From Armatimonadota bacterium (lineage in GTDB: Bacteria; Armatimonadota; Zipacnadia; JAUWAU01), in NCBI GenBank assembly GCA_030601885.1, contig JAUWAU010000001.1, positions 310,001 to 374,000 of the forward strand: a stretch of DNA of 64,000 nucleotides. Direction: 5' to 3'. A program made the translations under genes and the position numbers. Below are positions 47,058 to 55,660 of the stretch, one piece after another; the stretch's first letter is position 1; every line of letters begins with the position of its first letter. The notes beneath the pieces were generated by a model, which had not been told where the DNA came from, searched no databases, and saw nothing but the letters and a program-made list of their open reading frames with translations.

Positions 47058-49748
47058 CTAAAGCTCTACCAGCCCGGCCCCCTCGACCGCGTGCACCACC
47101 TCAGCCTCCAGCTCGAGCGCGGCAAGCTCACTCATCACCGCGTCACGCTCCCGGTTCTCGACGAGGATCATCACATGGCCGGCAAGGCCGGCACCGGCCA
47201 TTTGTGCGCCCTTTACGCCCGGGAGAGCTTTCGCCAGGTCTACGACGCGGTCGATCTGCGGCGTGCTGGCCCCGTATCTTCCCGGCTGGCGCCAGAGTTG
47301 GGCGCGAGCGACTCGAGCCGGGTCCTCACTGCGCAGATCGGCCACCAGGCCCTTCAGATAGCTGTTGCTCACGCGGCCGTTACAGCGCTTGGCGCGCATT
47401 CGCTCGTCGTGTGCGGCAAGGCGATCGCCGTCGTGCGAGAGCAGCCATAGCTCACCCAGCGCAGCGGCGTTGCCCTGTCGGAGATAGTTCATGCATCTCG
47501 CACTCCGTTCGCACTCCGCCAGCCCGTACAACACGGGTCCGCGTACCTCGTAGGCAGGCATGTCCGGAGGCATTGATGCCAGCAAGTCTTTAAGCTTCAC
47601 GTTGTGCTCTGGCCAGAAGGGGCCGTATTTGTCGAGCAACTCCGCGGGCGTGATGCGCACCGGAAGGCGCATCAGCATGTGGTACAGCTCCCCCAAGCTG
47701 ATCCCGAGATTGGCGCAGTTGATGTCGCGAAGGTGGTGAATGGACCGGGCGAACGCAGGGAAAAGCTGCTTCAGCACGATCTCGCCCGTAACGTACCCGA
47801 GAATGCGACGGCCAAAGATGGGCCGCTCATCAGCAGGCGTGCGAGCCGCAGCCGCGGTATCCCGACACAGCACAATCGAGTGGTCGGGGAAGAACGGGGC
47901 CGAGTCTTTGATCTCGAACGGGAAGGCGCCGACTTTGTGCACGGTGCCTCGCTTAGCGAACTTGATGGCCTCGTGGTCGGACATGTCCTGTGGGCCGCCG
48001 GTGAACCACTCCCCCTCTCCGCACAGATCCACTAGTGTCTGTGGGCGCACCGTGAGCCCGTTGGCGGCCACGAGGGCCTCGGCTGCCGCGACGATCATCG
48101 CCGACGAGGCGCCCAGCCCGGAGCCGGTGGGGATTATGCTCGAAGCCACAATGTTGAGGCCCCGCAGCTCTGCGCCGCGGAATCGCTCACGCAGCCGCAG
48201 GGCGGCGGCTTTGACATAGTTGCTCCAGTCCCCGTTCGCGGCCATCGCCAGCGTCTTGGGGCTGTTGACGCAAGTGAGCCAGTCGCTCCAGTCCAGACTG
48301 GAGATCTCCTTCTCGATAGAGAAGGTCGAATGGCGGAATGTCTCAGGGTTCGTATTGTGCAAGTGCACTTGATCGTCGTCTCTCAGCGAGGCGACGAGGA
48401 TCACTTCCTGGTGAATAGCTACGGCGTTCGTGTCACCGCCGCGGTGGTCGATGTGCCGTCCCACCAAGTTCAGTCGCCCCGGCGACCGAACGATGAGCAC
48501 TTTGTCCGCGGCGCCGTGGTGCTTCTCATAGCATTGTAAGGCGGCGAGGTACTCTCGCCGTTTCGCCTCGTGCGCCTGGGGCTCATTTCCGTATACGCGG
48601 CTCAAGAAGCCGGTGACCCTTTCGCCCGAGCTTTCGAACACCCGTCGCCATTCTGTCACCGGGCGGAAGTCGGCGCCGTGTTGGCTGGCTCCCCGGTGCT
48701 GTCGCGTGAGCCGTATTCTGTGCTGCACCTGTTTCTCAATGGCCCGCAGTTCCTCCGGCGTGTTGTAGGCAAGGACGTCTCCGGGGCGCCGCACGGAGAC
48801 CGTGACAATGCGATGCACCGCCACGCCATTCTCCGTGCGGACGGACGCCAGATACTTTATGGTGTCGGTGAGGAACTCTTCGCCTTGCGCATTATCCCGC
48901 GCGAGGCTCCGGAGGGACCGGTAGAGAGCATCGGCGCGGAACAAGTACACGGAGAGGTTGGCCTCGGTCGTCATGTGCTCGGCGGCCGAGGCCGGTATTG
49001 TCTTCACCTTGCCATTTTGCCACGTGGTCACTGTTGTGCGTGCGCGCAGCGGCTCAAGGGCACGCAGCAGTTCGCCGCGTCGCACCGTCTCGCCGGCGGC
49101 TGCCAGTTCGTATAGGCCATCACAGGCGATGCGCGCCTTCTTCTCATCGGGGAACCGCGCGCGGATGCGCTCCAGAATGGTGGCCGCCGGTATACTGTCC
49201 TCCCAGCCATGCGCGTCAGTTTCGAGCTCTGCCACGAGCTCTGAGAGTCGGATCTCGCTCGTCTCCACGATGGCCACCGGAGCACCGTCATCGTCACAGA
49301 GCACTCGGCCGGAGGTGGCATAGTCATCCTTGGGGCCGACCATGAAGGCCAGGTCCGCGTCGTTGTCGTGGAAGCAGCGGATGAGCTCCTGTATGGGGCC
49401 TGGTTGCAGCACCTTATCGCCCGCCACCACCAGCACGAGGCCCTGGTAGCCCGCGTTTTCCAGAATCCGTGCCCCGCATTTGGCCGCATGGCCCGTGCCA
49501 AACGGCGCCGGCTGGTGCGCGAAGCTGACGTTCGGCACGCGCCCCCCAACGGTCTCCATGATCTGCTCGGCCATCTGCCCAACTACGACGATGTGATGAT
49601 CGACTCCGCATTCGTGATACGTCTGGAGGGCACGGAGGATCACCGGCACGCTGGCAACCTCGAAGCATACCTTATGGGTGCCCGCCGAGCGCATGCGCCT
49701 GCCCCGGCCGGCAGCGAGGATGATGGAGAAGGTCGTCTCGTCGCGCAT
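47058..49748 (-). CDS. Bifunctional GlmU-like nucleotidyltransferase / galactokinase-type GHMP kinase
   Basis: An 896-residue fusion. Residues 1-345 are a GlmU-type sugar 1-phosphate nucleotidyltransferase: SIILAAGRGRRMRSAGTHKV, FAHQPAPFGTGHAAKC, LVVAGDKVLQPG, EANLSVYLFRADAL and EEFLTDTIKYL. Residues 415-896 are a GHMP kinase of galactokinase type: RSPGRLNLVGRHIDHRGGDTN, IPTGSGLGASSAMIVAAAEAL and a C-terminal GAQMAGAGLAGHVMILVE motif 3. The protein could phosphorylate a free sugar at C1 and then make the nucleotide sugar, the logic of eukaryotic fucokinase/GDP-fucose pyrophosphorylase but with different parts. Start at 49748 fits the first motif; upstream codons look non-coding. Sugar unknown. 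Confidence 0.88.
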   Translation of the reverse strand: MRDETTFSIILAAGRGRRMRSAGTHKVCFEVASVPVILRALQTYHECGVDHHIVVVGQMAEQIMETVGGRVPNVSFAHQPAPFGTGHAAKCGARILENAGYQGLVLVVAGDKVLQPGPIQELIRCFHDNDADLAFMVGPKDDYATSGRVLCDDDGAPVAIVETSEIRLSELVAELETDAHGWEDSIPAATILERIRARFPDEKKARIACDGLYELAAAGETVRRGELLRALEPLRARTTVTTWQNGKVKTIPASAAEHMTTEANLSVYLFRADALYRSLRSLARDNAQGEEFLTDTIKYLASVRTENGVAVHRIVTVSVRRPGDVLAYNTPEELRAIEKQVQHRIRLTRQHRGASQHGADFRPVTEWRRVFESSGERVTGFLSRVYGNEPQAHEAKRREYLAALQCYEKHHGAADKVLIVRSPGRLNLVGRHIDHRGGDTNAVAIHQEVILVASLRDDDQVHLHNTNPETFRHSTFSIEKEISSLDWSDWLTCVNSPKTLAMAANGDWSNYVKAAALRLRERFRGAELRGLNIVASSIIPTGSGLGASSAMIVAAAEALVAANGLTVRPQTLVDLCGEGEWFTGGPQDMSDHEAIKFAKRGTVHKVGAFPFEIKDSAPFFPDHSIVLCRDTAAAARTPADERPIFGRRILGYVTGEIVLKQLFPAFARSIHHLRDINCANLGISLGELYHMLMRLPVRITPAELLDKYGPFWPEHNVKLKDLLASMPPDMPAYEVRGPVLYGLAECERSARCMNYLRQGNAAALGELWLLSHDGDRLAAHDERMRAKRCNGRVSNSYLKGLVADLRSEDPARVARAQLWRQPGRYGASTPQIDRVVDLAKALPGVKGAQMAGAGLAGHVMILVENRERDAVMSELAALELEAEVVHAVEGAGLVEL

Positions 49749-50046
49749 TACTCGTGATCCCGTAGCACTCAATCCCCGGCGCGCCCGCCCGGCGAGGCAC
49801 CTATTGCTGCAGTCCCGGGCGCTGCTGTTGGCTGCCGGTTCCCCCCGATGGCCGAGTGGGCCCCCTGCCCGAATTCCCCCAGAGCATCCGCCTCGTCGTG
49901 ACTCCGTGGGCGTTGCTCGGCCGATACCATGCTTCTCTGGGACATCGCTGAGTTCGCGGCCGAAGAATCGTCCATGATCCGGTGAAAACGTCAGGGGGCG
50001 CTCTGCTCCGGCATCCCCCACGCCGTCGCGGGCGGCGCCGGCGGCA

Positions 50047-50985
50047 TTACGCCGCGCCGTTCTTATACCACTCGATGGTCCGCTCGAGTCCCTCGCGGAA
50101 GTGGACTTTCGGTTCGTAACCCAGGACTTCCCGAGCGGCTCCTATGTCGGCAAGTGAGTGCTTCACATCGCCTGGCCGCGATGCAGTGTGCTTTGCCGCA
50201 ACGTTCGTGCCGAGGCTTTCGTTGATGTATCGCAGGAGATCGTTTATCGACGCGCGCGCGCCGCACGCGATGTTGAAGACGCCCCCGGCTGCTCCCTCGG
50301 CCGTCGCGGCGAGAAGGTTTGCATCCACGACGTTCGCTACGAAGCTGAAGTCGCGCGACTGTTCGCCATCGCCGAAGATCGTCGGTGGTTCAGCCCGCAC
50401 CACCGACTCGACAAAAAGCGGAATGACGGCAGCGTACTGAGACTTCGGGTCCTGATGGGGGCCAAAAACGTTGAAGTACCGCAGGCAGACAGTTTCCAGA
50501 CCGTAGGCGCCGTAAAACCCACTGGCGTACGCCTCCGTCGCCAGCTTCGACGCAGCGTACGGCGATATCGGCGCTGGTGGCATGGACTCGTGTTTCGGAA
50601 GTTTCGGGTTCGCACCGTACACCGACGAGGACGACGCGATCACCACCCGCCGAACGCCGGCATCCTTGGCGGCCACCAGCATGTTCAGGGTGCCCGTTAC
50701 ATTGGCGGCGTTGCTCCCTATGGGGTCTCGAACCGACCGTGGGACCGACGGAAGCGCGGCCTGGTGAAGCACATACTCCACGTCTCCACAGGCCTCACGG
50801 CAGGTGTCCAGCGACGTGATGTCGCCTTCAATAAGGTCGATATTCGACAGCAGGCCATCGAGATTCTCTCGTCGCCCCGTCGCGAAATTGTCGATGACCC
50901 GAGGTCGCTCTCCCATTTCGACGAGGTGTGCGACGATGTTGCTTCCGATAAACCCCGCGCCACCTGTTACCAAGAACTTGGCCAC
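50047..50985 (-). CDS. NAD-dependent nucleotide-sugar epimerase/dehydratase (GalE-like)
   Basis: The 312-residue extended short-chain dehydrogenase has the Rossmann motif FLVTGGAGFIGSNIVAHLVE, IEGDITSLDTC, VLHQAALPSVPRSV, VIASSSSVYGANP and the catalytic SPYAASKLATEAYA (Tyr-x3-Lys), followed by RYFNVFGPHQDPKSQYAAVIP and the C-terminal RPGDVKHSLADI. It is most like UDP-glucose 4-epimerases of the WbpP/CapD-adjacent type. GTG at 50985 is chosen because homology begins there; an ATG at 51060 is possible. It lies 298 bp from the fusion kinase gene on the same strand, in the nucleotide-sugar region. Confidence 0.92.
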   Translation of the reverse strand: MAKFLVTGGAGFIGSNIVAHLVEMGERPRVIDNFATGRRENLDGLLSNIDLIEGDITSLDTCREACGDVEYVLHQAALPSVPRSVRDPIGSNAANVTGTLNMLVAAKDAGVRRVVIASSSSVYGANPKLPKHESMPPAPISPYAASKLATEAYASGFYGAYGLETVCLRYFNVFGPHQDPKSQYAAVIPLFVESVVRAEPPTIFGDGEQSRDFSFVANVVDANLLAATAEGAAGGVFNIACGARASINDLLRYINESLGTNVAAKHTASRPGDVKHSLADIGAAREVLGYEPKVHFREGLERTIEWYKNGAA

Positions 50986-51144
50986 TTGCCTTCGACGCTC
51001 CTCGCTAAGCCGTTGGATGATCGGGTTGTGCACACGCCCCTCACGTAACAGCGACGGCATACGACCATCGCAGCGGGGGCGAGTGGGTCCTGTGAACCCG
51101 CGACGTGCAGCATCACCGGTGGCGGTCAACCTCGGTCAAAGCTC

Positions 51145-51162
51145 CTGTAAATCTTCTGCAAC
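51145..51162. promoter_or_regulatory. PHO-box-like direct repeat between the second regulator and the epimerase
   Basis: CTGTAAA-TCTT-CTGCAAC: two 7-bp half-sites at 11-bp spacing, similar to the site at 39491. It is upstream of the epimerase gene and downstream of the second response regulator. Inferred only. Confidence 0.3.
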
Positions 51163-51208
51163 TCACACCCGCTCCCGTTCGCCGGGACGCCGGCAGTCCC
51201 CACGCCCG

Positions 51209-51928
51209 TCAGGCGAGTGCGGCGGCGCTCGAGACCGGAGGAGCGGCCCGAAGCCTGTAGCCGATCCCGTGCACCGTAACTATCAGTGCATCGTCCCGGT
51301 GGTCGTCGCCGATCTTGCGGCGCAGACGCGTCATGTACACTGCCAGCGCCCGGTCGCGGCTATTCGGTGGTGTATCCCACACGCGCTCCAGGAGGAAGTC
51401 CTTGGTCAACACATGACCGCGCTGCTGCACCAACACCTCCAGCAAGGCGTACTCCTTGGCCGACAGATCGATCGGGAGTCCATCCACCTTGGCTGATCGG
51501 GATGCGCGCTCGACGGTGAGTGGTCCAACCGCGACCTCATCCCCATCGCTTGGAGCCGGCGCCGGGCGCGCACGTCGCACTGCCCATTTCAGCAGTGCTG
51601 TCAACACGGCCGGGCTAATGTCGGGCTCGATCACGTTGTCTGCGCCCACTTCCAGCGCAATAACGCGCTCCACGTCCTCCCCACCGTTGGCGACCATGAT
51701 GATAGGTGCGTAGGTCAGTTGGCGGAGCCGGCGACACAGGTCCGCGCCGCACATTTCGAGCGGCTCGAGATCGACCAGAATCACCGTCGGTCGTCTGTCC
51801 TGACATTCCCGGACAACATCCACGGCGTTCTTGGTCGCGATCGCCGCCAGGGCCGCCTCCGCAGCGCACTTGACCGCCCTTCTCCGCACCTTCGCGTCGC
51901 TGATGCCGATCAATGCGTCCCCTTGCAC
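51209..51928 (-). CDS. OmpR-family response regulator with degenerate receiver (paralogue)
   Basis: The 239-residue protein pairs a receiver-like domain (ALIGISDAKVRRRAV, VILVDLEPLEMCGADLC, PIIMVANGGEDVERVIALEVGADN) with a winged helix (DLSAKEYALLEVLVQQRG, VYMTRLRRKIGDD, VTVHGIGYRL). The acceptor Asp is kept, but the second acidic residue, the switch Thr/Ser (now Ala) and the conserved Lys (now Glu in VIEPDI) are lost, so it is probably a pseudo-receiver. GTG at 51928 has GGAGG about 10 nt upstream. No kinase nearby. Paralogue of 38600-39364; both sit in the nucleotide-sugar region. Confidence 0.86.
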   Translation of the reverse strand: MQGDALIGISDAKVRRRAVKCAAEAALAAIATKNAVDVVRECQDRRPTVILVDLEPLEMCGADLCRRLRQLTYAPIIMVANGGEDVERVIALEVGADNVIEPDISPAVLTALLKWAVRRARPAPAPSDGDEVAVGPLTVERASRSAKVDGLPIDLSAKEYALLEVLVQQRGHVLTKDFLLERVWDTPPNSRDRALAVYMTRLRRKIGDDHRDDALIVTVHGIGYRLRAAPPVSSAAALA

Positions 51929-52650
51929 GCGATACTCACCTCCCGTAGTACCCGCACGCCACCGGCGCTTTGGGCATACCATGGCAACCTGTGCTGCCAC
52001 TGAGTGCGAGCGGGCTGTGGACCCGCTAGCGTTCGGCGGGGGCATCCGGTTCGCCGATCAGGGGTGCGATCTCAGGGTCTGGGGTTCAATGATGTAAACG
52101 AGGAGCCAAGCTGCAAATGTTGCAGGCCTTGCTGTTGGTGTAGCTGGTAGGTGCGTAATTCTACACCAGTTTGTTGTAGTCGTGCAAGCAAGAAGTAAAT
52201 AAATTGCAACTTCTCGCCGGCTGTCGAGTTGGCTCATGGCTGTCGGTTGCACCCAGATGTTCGCCCCACGGTTGCGGATGGGTGCAGAGTATCGCCGCTC
52301 TGGCGCGGAAGTAACAGTTAAGAACTTCACACCATGAGGCAGATGACGGCAAGTGTGGGCACGCCAACGAAGTTCGAACTGAGTGAACGAGTTCAGGCAC
52401 GCATCGGCACAGCTATCAGCAGGGCGCTCTGGAGAGCCCACGCGCTGAACGCGGTAGGAGCATGTGGCTCCCGCGAGGGTAAGTGCACCACCTGAGGCCA
52501 GGGGCACGCGGGGGTGCTTCCCGGGGTGGTGCTTGAGATGCGTGTGGAGGCGGCGGTGAACGTCACCCGGTGACGACGCCCTCGTCGTGGTGGTTCCGTA
52601 CAATGAGCGTGGGAATGTCGAGGCATTGCCGCCGGGGCGGCACCGGCGGG
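51929..52650. other. Intergenic region, 722 bp, lower GC
   Basis: Visibly less GC-rich than its surroundings around 52090-52330. Contains the inverted repeat TGGTGTAG-N17-CTACACCA (52136-52168) and a small palindrome CTGCAA-ATG-TTGCAG (52111-52125) upstream of the response regulator. Open frames across it lack ribosome sites and family resemblance. Possibly a regulatory region or a non-coding RNA locus; not demonstrable by eye. Confidence 0.45.
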
Positions 52651-53604
52651 TCACTCGGCCAAGAGAGTCAACCCCTCAAAGTCGAATCGCACATCCATGA
52701 CGGTCAGGTCGCGGTCGGAGAGCGCGCCGCGGAGGCGCTCCCTGGCGGCCGGCGTGCGCGCCAGGAAGAGGAGGCACCCCCCGCCGCCGGCACCACAGGG
52801 CTTGCCGCCCATGATCTCGGGTTCGGCGAGTTGGAACAGCTCCTCGATCTGCTGCGTTGAGGTGGATTCATGCAGCGCCCTCATGTAGTGCCGCTGGTTC
52901 GTGAGGATACGCGCAAAGGCGTCCAGGTCCCATTGCGCCAGAGCGTCACGCGCTTCGTATGCCGAGTCGCGTAGAGCAAAGAGCGCTCTGACCGTATCCT
53001 CGCGTCCCGCCCTGAAGTTGCCCCACACGTTCCGGTGGATGTTGGATGAGAGCCGTGCCTGCCCGGTGTAGCAGAGCAGGAACAGCTCCTCGAGTTCGTG
53101 CACGCGCTCCGGGGGGAGCTCAATCGGGGCCCGGGCAACTTCGTCGTCGTTGAATTCGAACAGATTGATGCCGCCGATGGCCGAGGCGTACTGGTCCTGC
53201 TTGCCGCCGAGAATGCCCAGCGTCTTTTCCACCTCGTACGCGAGCGCCGCGATATCCATCTTGTCGTCGTCGGACGTCACCGGCTCGCGGCGCGCCAGGG
53301 CCAGCCACACGCAGTTGAGCGTAGCCGAGGTCCCCAAGCCGCTTCCCGCCGGGATCGGGGTGCCGTACGACACGTTCAGAGCGGGCCGGTGGGGCAGGTC
53401 GTACCTCTGCTGGCGATCCTCGAGGGCTGCTTGCTCGGTGTCGAAGACCGCATGCGGCTCATCGTCCACCTGCAGCTCGCCGGTCACGTACATCTGGATC
53501 GCGGCGTTCAGCGTGGCGCCCTTGAAGGCGCTGGCGAAGTACGATACGTCAGTCCAAGCACCAGCGAAATCCACTCGAACCGGCGCCCGGCTTCGGATGA
53601 TCAT
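52651..53604 (-). CDS. GHMP-family sugar kinase, HddA-like
   Basis: The 317-residue protein starts MIIRSRAPVRVDFAGAWTDV, as in D-glycero-alpha-D-manno-heptose 7-phosphate kinase (HddA) and fucokinase-type enzymes, with the ATP loop IPAGSGLGTSATLNCVWLAL, GGKQDQYASAIGGINLFEF and the C-terminal GGKPCGAGGGGCLLFLA. It phosphorylates a sugar or sugar phosphate at C1. ATG has GAGGAG 7 nt upstream. GmhA, GmhB and HddC-type partners are not adjacent, so the heptose assignment is open. Third GHMP kinase of the region. Confidence 0.87.
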   Translation of the reverse strand: MIIRSRAPVRVDFAGAWTDVSYFASAFKGATLNAAIQMYVTGELQVDDEPHAVFDTEQAALEDRQQRYDLPHRPALNVSYGTPIPAGSGLGTSATLNCVWLALARREPVTSDDDKMDIAALAYEVEKTLGILGGKQDQYASAIGGINLFEFNDDEVARAPIELPPERVHELEELFLLCYTGQARLSSNIHRNVWGNFRAGREDTVRALFALRDSAYEARDALAQWDLDAFARILTNQRHYMRALHESTSTQQIEELFQLAEPEIMGGKPCGAGGGGCLLFLARTPAARERLRGALSDRDLTVMDVRFDFEGLTLLAE

Positions 53605-53841
53605 AGGGGGGCTCCTCTTGCCGGATAGGCGCACGACAGCTCGTATCGGCCCGGGTGCGCTGCCCGGGGCCGAAAGCATCCATCAACACGCCGCCATGCG
53701 GGGGAGCTGGCGCGCCTCCTGGCGATCAGGGCGGCCTCGGCAACGTCCGGCGCGTACGTACCCGTGACGTGGTAACGGAAACGCACCCATGCCGGTGCGC
53801 ATCTGTGTCGTCCGAGCCGTCCTTCGGAAGTCCGTTGGAGG

Positions 53842-53931
53842 TGGCGGAGGGGGAGGGATTCGAACCCCCGGTCGCCGCGAGGCGACAGCGGTTTTCAAGA
53901 CCGCCTCCTTAGGCCACTCGGACACCCCTCC
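53842..53931 (-). tRNA. tRNA-Ser (UGA)
   Basis: Class II tRNA of 90 nt with encoded CCA. Acceptor GGAGGGG/CCCCTCC, anticodon arm GCGGT-CTTGAAA-ACCGC (anticodon TGA), long variable arm GTCGCC-TC-GCGGCGAC type, T loop TTCGAAT. A TTGACA-N17-TATACT promoter lies 11 bp upstream. Confidence 0.97.
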
Positions 53932-53942
53932 GACCGCATCCA

Positions 53943-53971
53943 AGTATAAGGTGCGCATGGCGGCCTGTCAA
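53943..53971 (-). promoter_or_regulatory. Promoter of tRNA-Ser
   Basis: Minus strand TTGACA (53966-53971), 17-bp spacer, TATACT (53943-53948). Near-consensus sigma70-type promoter placed just before the tRNA 5' end. Confidence 0.8.
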
Positions 53972-54021
53972 TGCGGTGAGACGGCCCGCCATCGCGCCTG
54001 TCCGTCGGCTCGGCGAGCCCT

Positions 54022-54049
54022 TTGCCCAGTGTGTCAAATGTGCTAAAAT
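54022..54049 (+). promoter_or_regulatory. Predicted promoter of the thioredoxin/TPR gene
   Basis: TTGCCC (54022-54027), 16-bp spacer, TAAAAT (54044-54049). Inverted 7-bp repeats TGTCAAA (54032-54038) and TTTGACA (54069-54075) overlap the spacer and the start region and could be an operator. Confidence 0.4.
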
Positions 54050-54127
54050 CCGCCCGAGTCTTGCGACGTTTGACATGCCATGGCTCCGGACGAGCCAGGG
54101 CCGAGCGATGGTATCGGAGGCGAATCC

Positions 54128-55444
54128 ATGATGACAGGGGTGCGATGCCGGGGTGCGCGGCGGCTCGTGGCTTGGCTGGCGTGCGGAGCTGCCAGCGTCG
54201 GGATGCCTGCTTCGGCTCAGACGATAACGTGGCACGACAGCTTGGCGGCGGCAGTGGCCTCTGCAAAGGACAGCAGGGAGCCGATTCTCGTTGAGGTAAC
54301 TTGTGGTGGCTGCAAGGACTGCAGAGCGGTGTGTAACAGGGCGCGCGACGAACTGCGCCGGAGCCTGGCGGACGCGCGTGTGGTGGAGTGGTCGATGTTC
54401 TTTGAGTGCGCCCGGGCCAAGACGCGAAAGGGCGCCGTGGAGCAGCGGTTCCACATAAAGCTGGTGCCCACTGTTCTGCTGCTCGAGCCCGACGGGCGGT
54501 CCGAGCTCAAGCGTTTGGGGGGACCCGTCACTGCCGGCGCTCTCGTGGAGGCGATGAGCGTCGGGGCCGCGCTGGGGCGGGCGCTCCAAGACCTCAAGAC
54601 CAGACCGAATGATCCTGGTGCGCTCGCGGCGGTTGGCCGAGTGTACTCCCGGCTCGAAAAACACGATCGCGCTGTGGGGTATCTTCGCCAGGCTCTCGCG
54701 ACCGGCAACGAGTTCGCTGGACGTGAGGACGCCGAACTCGACGCGGCCATTTGCCAACGCATCGAGGCGGCGAAGGGTACGAGTGGCCCCGGGGGATCGC
54801 CTCGATGGCTCCAGGACCTGGAGGCCTTCGTCAGGGCACACCCGGGGAGCCCTCGCCATGGCGAGGCTCTGTTCTACCTCAGCACCGGGTACCTGGAAGT
54901 CGGTGAGCCTGAGGCCGCCGAGCGCTGTCTGGAGCAGGTCATTGCGCTCGAGTCCGCCGAATCTCGATGGCACCGACTGGCACAAGAGACGCTCACCAAG
55001 GCGCAGCTTCCCAGAATTCGCGGCGAGCTGAGGCGGCGTCCGAACGATGCCGTGGCCAATTACAGGATGGGCCACGCGCTTCTCATGGTGGGGGAGTTTG
55101 ACCACGCCCTCAAGTGCCTGACCAAAGCACTGGAGCTCGATCCCGAAGACGCCCGCGGCTGCAAGGCCGACGCGACGCTGGATTTGGCGATCCTACATTG
55201 CTGGCTAGATGCGAGGGTCGGCGGCGTGCGGCTCACCCATTTCATACGGGAGTATCCCACCTCTGAGCGGATCCCGGAGGCGCTGTGCCATCTTGCCACG
55301 TGGGAGTACTCCATGGGGACCGTGGACAAGGCTCTCGACACGGCCCGAAGGCTGATTCGGCTGAAGCCGGAATCGCCGTGGGCTCAGAAGGCGCGGGAGC
55401 TCGTTGAGCGCATCGAGGCGGAGGCTGCATCGACGTCTGAGTAG
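54128..55444 (+). CDS. Exported thioredoxin-like/TPR protein
   Basis: The 438-residue protein has an Arg-rich signal peptide (GARRLVAWLACGAASVGMPA, cleavage after ASA), a thioredoxin-fold segment with VEVTCGGCKDCRAVC in place of the WCxxC active site and the cis-Pro segment IKLVPTVLLLEPDGR, and then tetratricopeptide-like helices (NDPGALAAVGRVYSRLEKHD, LYLSTGYLEVGEPEAAERC-like, NYRMGHALLMVGEFDHALKC). The ATG at 54128 has GGAGG 7 nt upstream. The CGGCKDC motif could be a redox or metal site. Found between two tRNA genes; no operon partner. Function unknown. Confidence 0.8.
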   Translation: MMTGVRCRGARRLVAWLACGAASVGMPASAQTITWHDSLAAAVASAKDSREPILVEVTCGGCKDCRAVCNRARDELRRSLADARVVEWSMFFECARAKTRKGAVEQRFHIKLVPTVLLLEPDGRSELKRLGGPVTAGALVEAMSVGAALGRALQDLKTRPNDPGALAAVGRVYSRLEKHDRAVGYLRQALATGNEFAGREDAELDAAICQRIEAAKGTSGPGGSPRWLQDLEAFVRAHPGSPRHGEALFYLSTGYLEVGEPEAAERCLEQVIALESAESRWHRLAQETLTKAQLPRIRGELRRRPNDAVANYRMGHALLMVGEFDHALKCLTKALELDPEDARGCKADATLDLAILHCWLDARVGGVRLTHFIREYPTSERIPEALCHLATWEYSMGTVDKALDTARRLIRLKPESPWAQKARELVERIEAEAASTSE

Positions 55445-55489
55445 CCGAGCACATCGGCAGGTGGCGCAGTCGGCCACGGCGCAGATTGC

Positions 55490-55518
55490 TTTACAGTCGC
55501 ATATGCGTGTGCTATAGT
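55490..55518 (+). promoter_or_regulatory. Promoter of tRNA-Val
   Basis: TTTACA (55490-55495), 17-bp spacer, TATAGT (55513-55518); each box matches consensus at 5 of 6. The tRNA starts 41 bp downstream of the -10 box. Confidence 0.7.
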
Positions 55519-55559
55519 ATGTGCATCATGGGGACGTTGGCCGTGATATAACTGGCTGC

Positions 55560-55634
55560 GGGCGGTTAGTTCAGAGGGAGAACGCTTGCTTGACACGCAA
55601 GAGGTCGCTGGTTCAAGTCCAGCACCGCCCACCA
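55560..55634 (+). tRNA. tRNA-Val (GAC)
   Basis: 75 nt with encoded CCA. Acceptor GGGCGGT/ACCGCCC, anticodon arm CTTGC-TTGACAC-GCAAG (anticodon GAC), T arm GCTGG-TTCAAGT-CCAGC. Lies upstream of thrS on the same strand. Confidence 0.97.
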
Positions 55635-55660
55635 TACGTGATATTGGTCCGCTCAGCTTG

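Noticed and set aside
46971-47059. 29-codon plus-strand frame upstream of the fusion kinase end
   Set aside because: No ribosome site, preceded directly by a stop codon, and overlaps the 3' end of a well-supported gene on the other strand.
52058-52654. 198-codon minus-strand frame in the gap before the HddA-like kinase
   Set aside because: No ribosome site, no motif, composition unlike neighbouring proteins; the region has lower GC than coding DNA here.
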